From: an uncultured Eubacteriales bacterium
Lineage (GTDB): Bacteria; Bacillota; Clostridia; Lachnospirales; Lachnospiraceae
Direction: 5' to 3'
Length of the DNA stretch: 8,709 bases
Assembly: GCA_900321145.1 (NCBI GenBank)
Contig: ONVB01000243.1
Span: forward strand, 1 to 8,709
In this document: in pieces, positions 1 to 5,072 of the stretch
How positions within the stretch are numbered: position 1 is the stretch's first letter
Layout of the letters: every line of letters begins with the position of its first letter
Notes under the pieces: model-generated
Told to the model about the DNA's origin: nothing
Seen by the model: only the letters and a program-made list of their open reading frames with translations
Database searches by the model: none
Position numbers and translations under genes: made by a program

Positions 1-74
1 CGGATAGTGAGAAGGAACAGTTTACAAACGGAGTAAAGATTGAAGAAATCAAGGCACAGATGCTTTCTGCATAG
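1..74 (+). CDS. C-terminal end of an unrecognised protein (5' partial)
   Basis: The frame beginning at base 3 is open from the window edge to a TAG at 72-74. It gives 23 residues, DSEKEQFTNGVKIEEIKAQM followed by LSA. The peptide is charged and probably helical, with no motif I can assign to a family. A good intrinsic terminator begins 29 bp after the stop, which supports a genuine gene end here. The next feature is a conjugation-gene stub, so this could also be part of a decayed conjugative element, but that is only proximity. Confidence 0.5.
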   Translation, partial: DSEKEQFTNGVKIEEIKAQMLSA

Positions 75-102
75 CGATTATTGAATAATGTGACGTTTAC
101 TT

Positions 103-135
103 AAAAGGCGTGTGGCAAAAGTCATGCGCCTTTTT
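103..135 (+). terminator. Rho-independent terminator after the upstream partial gene
   Basis: The 8-bp perfect stem aaaaggcg (103-110) pairs with cgcctttt (127-134). It continues inward through weaker and wobble pairs (111-115 with 122-126, then 116 with 121) to an AAAA loop, and five T follow at 131-135. It lies 29 bp after the stop at 74 and before the SD of the next reading frame. Because the hairpin contains the in-frame GTG at 112, that GTG is an unlikely start for the downstream frame. Confidence 0.75.
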
Positions 136-150
136 CAATGGGAGAAAAAC

Positions 151-378
151 ATGAGCGACAGATGGAAACTCTACAAGAAATGCGATGACTTCCGCGTGCA
201 GGCACCACAGGCGGTGCAGGATATCATAGAGATAAAAAGCATAGCGGAGAATGGGATATTCGAGATCGGGACCGGCGGGGTGTATACAAAGTGCTATACA
301 TTTTCGGATATCAACTACGCAACGGCTTCTGGGGAGAAGCAGGAGGCGATGATTCAGATATGCCTTGCGATTTTGTAG
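151..378 (+). pseudogene. N-terminal stub of a VirB4-like conjugation ATPase
   Basis: This encodes 75 residues from ATG 151, preceded by GGGAG at 140-144. The longer frame from GTG 112 starts inside the terminator hairpin and is not preferred. Residues around VQDIIEIKSIAENGIFEIG and TFSDINYATASGEKQEAM resemble, from memory of the family, the N-terminus of VirB4/TraE-type ATPases of clostridial conjugative elements (VQ..IPI..I.EDGIF, then F.DINYA.AS.E.KEAM). Intact proteins are several hundred residues long and carry Walker A and B motifs; here a TAG falls after QICLAIL and nothing downstream continues the protein. I infer a deletion remnant. It converges on the BASS transporter gene with only 28 bp between the stops. 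A functional small protein cannot be excluded. Confidence 0.72.
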
Positions 379-406
379 TATGGTAGATACTCCCAGTGAA
401 TCCTGA

Positions 407-1375
407 TCATCCGTCACTTTCTCCGTCCAACTCTGTTCTTACAGATGCTGTAGATGCTAGGGAGTTAAAAAGATTCGCAAGCAATGCACCCGATATATTA
501 TGCCACACAGAAAAGATTGCTCCGGGAACCGTGGCCATTGAAAGGTCCGGAAAGGAAGTCTGTGCCAGCGATGTAGCGAGACCGGAATTCTGCATTCCAA
601 TCTCGATGGATATCGCCTTCTTCCTCTCAATCGGCATCTTAAGAACACAGCCTAACAGGTATCCGACCGCATAACCCAGAGTATTATGAAGAATGACTAC
701 AACAAATACCAAAAGACCGGTATTTAAGATTCTCTCGGAATTGTGTGAAACAACTGCTGCGACGATTAGGGTTATGGAAACAACGGAGACCACCGGAAGT
801 GCTTCCTTTACCTTCACTGTATACTTCCCCCATATCCCGTTGATCACAAATCCAAGTACAATGGGAATGATCACAACCTTGATAATGGAGAGGAACATAC
901 TTGCGATGTCTACCGTTACCGAAGTCTTTAAGAGAAGATAGGTAATCGCAGGGGTAAGGAATGGTGCCAACAAGGTATTTACACTTGTCATACCTACCGA
1001 GAGTGCCACATCGCCCTTACTTAAATAGGTCATCACATTACTAGAGGTTCCGCCCGGACAAGTTCCCACCAGTATGACACCTGCCAAAAGCCCTGTTTCC
1101 AGTCCAAATATCTTTCCCAGCGCAAAAGCTAACAATGGCATGATCGTAAACTGTGCAATACATCCTATGATGATATCCTTCGGTCTGGTAAAGATCACGA
1201 TAAAGTCAGACGGTTTCAAGGTTAAACCCATACCAAACATCACCAGCATCAGAAGATAATTGATCCAGGATGTCTGCACCCACAGACATGTCTTTGGCAC
1301 AAACAGCGCCAGCGCAGCAACGATCAGTACGATCAATGCCATGTACCTTCCTATAAGATTAACTGTTTTTTTCAT
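407..1375 (-). CDS. BASS-family (bile acid:sodium symporter-like) transporter
   Basis: This 322-residue, very hydrophobic protein has about nine to ten predicted membrane segments. Two regions identify the BASS/SBF fold: GTCPGGTSSNVMTYLSKGD at about 104-122, and EIGMQNSGLATSLA at about 258-271. These are the unwound crossing-helix regions that form the sodium and substrate sites in the YocS/ASBT-like group. The family moves organic anions (bile acids, ketopantoate and other carboxylates) with sodium; the substrate here cannot be read from sequence. The start ATG (1373-1375) has AAAGGAAAG about 8 nt upstream. The length is normal for bacterial members. It lies 45 bp downstream of the wall hydrolase-like gene on the same strand, so it may be cotranscribed with it or read from its own promoter (1405-1434). 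No clear terminator was seen after its stop. Confidence 0.9.
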   Translation of the reverse strand: MKKTVNLIGRYMALIVLIVAALALFVPKTCLWVQTSWINYLLMLVMFGMGLTLKPSDFIVIFTRPKDIIIGCIAQFTIMPLLAFALGKIFGLETGLLAGVILVGTCPGGTSSNVMTYLSKGDVALSVGMTSVNTLLAPFLTPAITYLLLKTSVTVDIASMFLSIIKVVIIPIVLGFVINGIWGKYTVKVKEALPVVSVVSITLIVAAVVSHNSERILNTGLLVFVVVILHNTLGYAVGYLLGCVLKMPIERKKAISIEIGMQNSGLATSLAQTSFPDLSMATVPGAIFSVWHNISGALLANLFNSLASTASVRTELDGESDG

Positions 1376-1404
1376 GTGGATTCTTTCCTTTTTTTATATA
1401 GCGG

Positions 1405-1434
1405 TTTATATTCAAAGTCTTTATTTTCTGACAA
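1405..1434 (-). promoter_or_regulatory. Candidate promoter of the BASS transporter gene
   Basis: On the minus strand, TTGTCA (1429-1434) and TATAAA (1405-1410) are each one base from consensus and are separated by 18 bp. Transcription would start about 23 bases before the ATG, leaving room for the AAAGGAAAG ribosome binding site. The -35 box lies in the last codons of the upstream gene, so the transporter could be expressed independently of it. This is a match by eye in AT-rich sequence. Confidence 0.4.
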
Positions 1435-2854
1435 ATGCTCCGCTGGTCTTGCCCGGAGCTTTGCCCCCCTTCGAAACTGCGACAACTCTTATGGCCTCGA
1501 GCCTTTTGGAGAGCCCTGCTGTTCCGGACGATTCGCCATTCTTGGCCCATCCGAGCCAGCCGAAGGACTGAGAGTAGACTTGATAGTACACATCGTACTT
1601 TGATGATACATTTCCATATAGCTTTATCTGAACAGCTTCAACCCTCTTGCTTTCGCCCTTGGTGCCGGAAAGCGCACCATCCTTAACCCATGGCTTCCAT
1701 CCGTCCTTTTGGACATAAGTTCTGTAAGTGACTCCGCCGGCAATGTCCTTCTTGGAGAGCTTAACCTGTATGCTCTCCATGCGCTTGGCCTGAGCGTAGG
1801 TTCCCGACACGCTCTTATCCTTCACGTAAGGAGTCCAGCCGTAGGTCTGCACATAGGTACGGTAGATTATATCTATCTTTGGAGTCGGATCCGCAACTAT
1901 TCGGAAGGTCTTAGAGGCCTTACCGGTGTAATTCCCGCTTGCCATAGAGTATATCTCTACAGTAGCGGTCCCGACATCAACATTATTTCTGATGATAGGA
2001 TAATAGTCGTCGGTTTTCTTGAGTATGGTCGAACCATCCTTCACAGACACGAAAGGCTGGATCGCCGACCCGGTGTAGGTATAGTCCGGGATGGGTGCAA
2101 TCATGTCGTCCGAAAGTTCCTTGCGTATGATGTTAAATGAAGTCCACTGAGTTCCTGCGTAGCGCCCGATTCCCCGTGCATATATACTCGAGGTTCCGAC
2201 ATTTACATTGCTGTAATACTCGAGGGTGTAATCTACATTTTCCACGAGAGTAATACCGCCAAGGGTTATGACGGGTTTGGGGCATATCGCCTGCCCTGTG
2301 TAGGTCTGATCGGGTATCTCCGAAAATGTACAGCCGTCCAGCCATGTCTTCGGTGTGTAGGCGTAGGGATAGTCGGAAGGCCAGCGGGTTAAGATGTAGT
2401 TGAAGTCATCGCCCTTCAAGTCATAGATGTTACCCCAAACCACGGTATTACCGTAGTTACCCTCTGCAACTTTGATCGTATAGTCCTCGTACACATCGAT
2501 CACTATTACTGAGTGGTTGTCCCAGCGAAGTCTGACGATGTCACCGATGCGCACGTTCTTATAGTCGTAATCCACTCTTACTGGAAGGTCGTCAAATGCC
2601 TCGTCGCTTAAGAGCCATGCAAAGCCAACGCATCCTCTGCCACCCCAGCCGGACTTCGAGATGTATGAGTTATCGTTAGTCCATATGGTACCGACATACT
2701 GTTGGTATTTATCATACATCCTTTGTATCATCGCATCGATGTTAAGGTCGTATGCTCGTGCTGTTATCGAAAGTGATCCGAGCAAGCTTGCCATGATTGC
2801 AAGCGAGAGCAGAGCGGACAAGAGTCTGTGAGAATGATTTGATTTTTTGTTCAT
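1421..2854 (-). CDS. Secreted CHAP/NlpC-like wall hydrolase with Ig-like and ChW repeats
   Basis: This encodes 477 residues from ATG 2852-2854, which has GGAGGTG just upstream; the GTG at 2860 overlaps that SD and is rejected. Residues 1-34 form a signal peptide (basic start, hydrophobic core, ARA before the likely cleavage). Residues about 37-165 resemble a CHAP/NlpC-P60 cysteine amidase domain, with candidate catalytic Cys75 (GGRGCVGFAWLLSD), His114 (DNHSVIVIDV) and a polar residue in AEGNY (about 131-133). Two Ig-like modules follow (about 172-242 and 245-320), each with a TYTG motif and a ...NVDVGT-like strand. Three ChW repeats (about 328-366, 374-412, 420-459) carry the YGW/DGW/FGW motif, and the second and third have the R.EA.. 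ending. ChW repeats occur on secreted clostridial proteins and are thought to bind wall or surface ligands. I infer an exported peptidoglycan or surface-polymer hydrolase. Hydrolytic activity is unproven. Confidence 0.85.
   Translation of the reverse strand: MNKKSNHSHRLLSALLSLAIMASLLGSLSITARAYDLNIDAMIQRMYDKYQQYVGTIWTNDNSYISKSGWGGRGCVGFAWLLSDEAFDDLPVRVDYDYKNVRIGDIVRLRWDNHSVIVIDVYEDYTIKVAEGNYGNTVVWGNIYDLKGDDFNYILTRWPSDYPYAYTPKTWLDGCTFSEIPDQTYTGQAICPKPVITLGGITLVENVDYTLEYYSNVNVGTSSIYARGIGRYAGTQWTSFNIIRKELSDDMIAPIPDYTYTGSAIQPFVSVKDGSTILKKTDDYYPIIRNNVDVGTATVEIYSMASGNYTGKASKTFRIVADPTPKIDIIYRTYVQTYGWTPYVKDKSVSGTYAQAKRMESIQVKLSKKDIAGGVTYRTYVQKDGWKPWVKDGALSGTKGESKRVEAVQIKLYGNVSSKYDVYYQVYSQSFGWLGWAKNGESSGTAGLSKRLEAIRVVAVSKGGKAPGKTSGAFVRK
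1478..1873 (-). repeat. Three tandem ChW repeats within the wall hydrolase gene
   Basis: The 3' third of the gene encodes three related units of about 38-40 residues spaced by about 46-47 residues. They share a pattern of aromatic-x-V-Y/Q, (Y/D/F)GW, a (Y/W)VKD or WAKNG turn, SGT, then KR(M/V/L)E(S/A)(I/V). Approximate gene positions are 1757-1873, 1619-1735 and 1478-1597. The units have diverged in sequence, so this is an old protein-level duplication and not a recent DNA repeat. Confidence 0.8.
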
Positions 2855-2898
2855 GCGCACCTCCGGATAAGTGGTATGGTCTACGAAGTTATGAGGAA

Positions 2899-2927
2899 AT
2901 TGTACTCTGAGGAGAGGAGAATTTCAA
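2899..2927 (-). promoter_or_regulatory. Promoter of the wall hydrolase gene
   Basis: On the minus strand, TTGAAA (2922-2927) and TACAAT (2899-2904) are separated by exactly 17 bp. They match the sigma-A consensus at 4/6 and 5/6. The predicted start near 2892 gives a leader of about 37 nt ending in GGAGGTG before ATG 2854. Confidence 0.6.
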
Positions 2928-2934
2928 TAAAACT

Positions 2935-2952
2935 TTTAGCCAATTGGCTAAA
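2935..2952. promoter_or_regulatory. 18-bp perfect palindrome, candidate operator
   Basis: tttagccaattggctaaa is identical to its own reverse complement. After one mismatch on each side, the c/g pair at 2933/2954 also matches. It ends 7 bp upstream of the -35 box of the hydrolase gene, about -43 to -60 from the predicted start, which is a usual place for a dimeric activator and also possible for a repressor. It has no T-run and no loop, so it is not a terminator. The regulator is not identifiable from this window. Confidence 0.6.
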
Positions 2953-3005
2953 GGTTGTGTACAATTTAATTTATAAACTACTTTCAATATGGTACCGTTT
3001 GGAAC

Positions 3006-3039
3006 TTGAAAGGCATTTTCGGGTGTTGTAAGATATAAT
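3006..3039 (+). promoter_or_regulatory. Promoter-like sequence facing the Big_2/ChW fragment
   Basis: TTGAAA at 3006-3011 is followed by a perfect TATAAT at 3034-3039, but the spacing is 22 bp, longer than normal. The overlapping hexamer TAAGAT (3029-3034) has the ideal 17-bp spacing but matches only 4/6. Any transcript would run rightward into the gene fragment, which has no credible start codon with an SD. The rest of the 2861-3038 intergenic region holds the divergent hydrolase promoter and its repeats; I saw nothing else there. Confidence 0.3.
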
Positions 3040-3303
3040 CAGAGGATGCAACTGATACATCTGTCACATATTATTCGACCGATGAAGATATAGTGACTGT
3101 AGATGAAGATGGAAACCTTAAAGCTATAAGTAATGGTACAGTAATTATAGTGGTTATTGCCGATGATGGAAGTGACGTGACCACGAATGTTGAGGTTAAG
3201 GTTAATGCTCCTTCGATATACTACAAGACAAATGTTGAGAAACAGGGGTGGCAGTCTAACTGGTCAAAGAATGGCACATTTTCCGGAAGTATGGGACTTG
3301 CAA
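3039..3303 (+). pseudogene. Remnant of a surface protein: partial Big_2 domain plus broken ChW repeat
   Basis: The frame after the TAA at 3036-3038 reads SEDATDTSVTYYSTDEDIVTV, DEDGNLKAISNGTVII, then a strand ending TTNVEVKV. This is the second half of a bacterial Ig-like Big_2 domain, whose hallmark is a ..G.V.A...GT..I pattern. It continues as IYYKTNVEKQGWQSNWSKNG and SGSMGLARRL, a ChW repeat that loses the pattern where EAI should follow. No start codon has an SD, the N-terminal part is missing, and the frame then runs through the terminator and into antisense of the next gene, so the original 3' end is lost too. The right limit is approximate. I infer a fragment of a larger ChW-containing surface protein, related in architecture to the neighbouring hydrolase but not a direct copy of its end, since that protein has no Big_2 domain of this type. 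Confidence 0.7.
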
Positions 3304-3322
3304 GACGACTCTTACTTAATGA

Positions 3323-3351
3323 AAAAAGCCGCATCTTGTCTGCGGCTTTTT
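3323..3351. terminator. Strong bidirectional Rho-independent terminator
   Basis: The 11-bp perfect stem aaaaagccgca (3323-3333) pairs with tgcggcttttt (3341-3351) around a 7-nt loop. The plus strand ends in five T. The minus strand ends in six T (complement of 3322-3327). It sits after the Big_2/ChW remnant and 62 bp beyond the MATE gene stop, so it can end transcription from both sides. The 3352-3413 gap shows nothing else. Confidence 0.88.
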
Positions 3352-3413
3352 GTAATCAGAATCCTACATTTTTGCTGTTTTATTCTGTTTTGAAAAGATT
3401 AACTTTTGATTAT

Positions 3414-4850
3414 CTATATATCGGTTTGCTGCGAACTGTCACATTTGCTGTTGAACTGTCCATCCGCAGCTTTCGTCAGCTTCTTTCTGCAGTGAAAGAA
3501 GGCGGGCACGAGAAATGCATCGGCGAATATCCACGCGAGCGGGCTGGCCAGGCAGGCGCCTGTGAAGCCGAGCCACGGAACGAGGAATACGCCGGCTAAG
3601 ATGCGCGCGATCATCTCGAGCAGTCCGGCGAACATGGCGAAGCCGGAGAAGCCCATGCCTTGTATGGTGAACCTTACTATGTTGACCAACGCAAGCAGCA
3701 CATCGAAGAATGCAGTGATGATCAGGTACTTGTTGCCGTATTCTATGATCTCCGTTACGATCTCGGGAGATAAGTTTTCTCTGTCGAGGAAGAGTGATAC
3801 TGCACCGCGTCCGATGAAAAATACTATCACGATAAGTATGGCGCATACACAGAAGCCGCATATCACCGCGGATTTTAAGCCCTGACTTATGCGGTCTATC
3901 TTCTTTGCGCCTACATTCTGACCTGCGAAGGGCGCCATAGCCTGTCCCAAACCGTCAAGCGGACAGGAGAGAAGGATATGAACCTTAAGAGCGGCTGCGA
4001 TAGCAGCTATCGCACTGTCGCCGAGGCCGTTTACCGAGGTCTGCAGGATCACGGAGCCTATGCCTGTGATGGAGTATTGAAGGCCCATGGGAAGTCCTAT
4101 GCCGAGCAGCAGCTTCATCAGGTCACGGTCGGGGCGCTTCTCACCCGGTTCATACGCCAGAAGCGGGAAGCGCTTTTTGATATATATCACACACATTATA
4201 CCGGATATGCCCTGAGAGACCACCGTTGCTATGGCGGCGCCCTCGGTTCCCATATGGAAGTAGACTATGAGTATAAGGTCAAGTCCTATGTTCAGCACGG
4301 CTGCAACAGCAAGGAAGATGATGGGTGATTTGCTGTCTCCCAAAGCACGAAGCACACCGGCCGAGAAGTTGTACAGGATGATCATGGGTATGCCGGAGAA
4401 TATGATCACTATATATACATATGCAAAGTGAAATATGGTATCCGGAGTATTCATCCATATAAGTATCTGCTTGCAAAGAGCGACAACGACGACTGTTACG
4501 GTTACGCCTATAAAGGCGCAGAGCCATATGCTGTTGGCTATGGACTTTCTCAGTCCCGAGTAGTCTCTTGCACCGAAGCGCTGTGCTATAAGAACAGAGA
4601 AGCCGTTGCACACGCCCATGCATAGGCCGAGGACTATAAAGTTGACAGAGCCTGTCGAGCCTACGCCCGCGAGCGCTTCCCTGCCCACATAGCGCCCTAC
4701 GATAAGCGAATCCACCAGACTGTAAAACTGCTGAAGCAGTATGCCGAGCAGCAGAGGTACGGCGAATCTTATGATAAGCTTCATCGGCTGTCCTTCGGTC
4801 AGGTCCATTGCTACCGAGGAACGAGCTCGTTTGTTTTCCGTGTTTTCCAT
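3414..4850 (-). CDS. MATE-family multidrug/cation antiporter
   Basis: This encodes 478 residues from ATG 4848-4850, with AAGGAG 10 nt upstream. The in-frame ATG at 4889 lacks an SD and would lie only about 11 nt from the predicted transcription start. The protein is a polytopic membrane protein of about 12 segments in two similar halves. The N-terminal signature LTEGQPMKLIIRFAVPLLLG, then LLQQFYSLVDSLIVGRYVG and ALAGVG, is typical of MATE exporters, as are LRALGDSKSP near the end of the first half and GQNVGAKK in the second half. MATE proteins export cationic drugs, dyes or metabolites using sodium or proton gradients; the substrate here is unknown. Length is normal and no disruption was seen. 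It is monocistronic, ends near the bidirectional terminator, and is divergent from the HD-GYP operon. Confidence 0.93.
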   Translation of the reverse strand: MENTENKRARSSVAMDLTEGQPMKLIIRFAVPLLLGILLQQFYSLVDSLIVGRYVGREALAGVGSTGSVNFIVLGLCMGVCNGFSVLIAQRFGARDYSGLRKSIANSIWLCAFIGVTVTVVVVALCKQILIWMNTPDTIFHFAYVYIVIIFSGIPMIILYNFSAGVLRALGDSKSPIIFLAVAAVLNIGLDLILIVYFHMGTEGAAIATVVSQGISGIMCVIYIKKRFPLLAYEPGEKRPDRDLMKLLLGIGLPMGLQYSITGIGSVILQTSVNGLGDSAIAAIAAALKVHILLSCPLDGLGQAMAPFAGQNVGAKKIDRISQGLKSAVICGFCVCAILIVIVFFIGRGAVSLFLDRENLSPEIVTEIIEYGNKYLIITAFFDVLLALVNIVRFTIQGMGFSGFAMFAGLLEMIARILAGVFLVPWLGFTGACLASPLAWIFADAFLVPAFFHCRKKLTKAADGQFNSKCDSSQQTDI

Positions 4851-4906
4851 GAAATCGGTTCTCCTTATATGATCGTCTTGCGTTTTCATTGAGTAAATGT
4901 CGCACT

Positions 4907-4935
4907 ATCATATCACTTGTTTTCCAATAAAACAA
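4907..4935 (-). promoter_or_regulatory. Promoter of the MATE exporter gene (extended -10)
   Basis: On the minus strand, TGATATGAT carries TATGAT (4907-4912) with an upstream TGn extension. TTGTTT (4930-4935) lies 17 bp upstream as a weak -35. The predicted start near 4900 gives a leader of about 50 nt with AAGGAGA before ATG 4850, and argues against the longer frame from 4889. Confidence 0.6.
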
Positions 4936-4936
4936 G
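4916..4936. promoter_or_regulatory. Inverted repeat overlapping the MATE promoter, candidate operator
   Basis: cttgtttt (4916-4923) and aaaacaag (4929-4936) are exact reverse complements around the 5-bp centre ccaat. They cover the spacer and the -35 hexamer of the MATE promoter, where a bound repressor would block RNA polymerase. No poly-T tail follows, and the hairpin would precede the transcription start, so terminator function is unlikely. No regulator gene is adjacent. Confidence 0.55.
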
Positions 4937-4980
4937 AAGAAATCTACTTAAATATAGGACAAATCTGAAGTCCTTGATAC

Positions 4981-5009
4981 TTGCGGTCAGACCATTATTT
5001 TGGTACAAT
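4981..5009 (+). promoter_or_regulatory. Promoter of the HD-GYP/two-component operon
   Basis: TTGGTACAAT carries TACAAT (5004-5009) with a TGn extension at 5001-5003. TTGCGG (4981-4986) is exactly 17 bp upstream. The predicted start is near 5016, giving a leader of about 57 nt. Small inverted repeats (ggtc-a-gacc at 4985-4993; attatt/aataat at 4994-5012) overlap the promoter but are short enough to be chance. I saw no c-di-GMP riboswitch in the leader. Confidence 0.5.
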
Positions 5010-5072
5010 AATCATAACTGTGTTTATGCGAAAGAAGACAGGAAAATATGAGGGATTACGGAGAAAATCGGT

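Larger units (their letters stand above)
2897..2967. repeat. 9-bp inverted repeat flanking the hydrolase promoter
   Basis: The arm aaattgtac (2897-2905) is an exact reverse complement of gtacaattt (2959-2967), separated by 53 bp. The gene-proximal arm covers the -10 box of the hydrolase promoter. The distal arm lies beyond the 18-bp palindrome. The two half-sites could bind one regulator by looping or be unrelated; a 9-bp match in AT-rich DNA is only moderately unlikely by chance. Confidence 0.4.

Noticed and set aside
112..150. N-terminal extension of the VirB4-like stub from GTG 112
   Set aside because: The GTG lies inside the terminator hairpin and has no SD. ATG 151 has GGGAG at good spacing.
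97..417. 106-residue minus-strand frame
   Set aside because: It is antisense to the VirB4-like stub and has no SD or recognisable motif. The plus-strand frame has clear family similarity.
1709..2140. 143-residue plus-strand frame
   Set aside because: It lies wholly antisense to the wall hydrolase gene over its Ig-like and ChW coding region and has no family signature.
2855..2860. GTG 2860 as start of the wall hydrolase gene
   Set aside because: It overlaps the GGAGG ribosome binding site. ATG 2854 is correctly placed after it.
2971..2990. Second TTGAAA (2982-2987, minus strand) as an alternative hydrolase promoter
   Set aside because: At 16-18 bp spacing there is no acceptable -10 hexamer. 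The TTGAAA at 2922-2927 has TACAAT at exactly 17 bp.
3304..3599. Continuation of the Big_2/ChW frame to a stop at 3597-3599
   Set aside because: It runs through a strong terminator and then antisense to the MATE gene, with no ChW or other domain character. It is accidental read-on of a broken frame.
4851..4889. Longer MATE protein from ATG 4889
   Set aside because: No SD, and only about 11 nt from the predicted transcription start. The added 13 residues are polar and outside the family pattern.
4279..4935. 218-residue minus-strand frame overlapping the MATE gene
   Set aside because: Arg/His-rich translation of the MATE gene in another frame. It has no hydrophobic or domain pattern and the MATE frame is certain.
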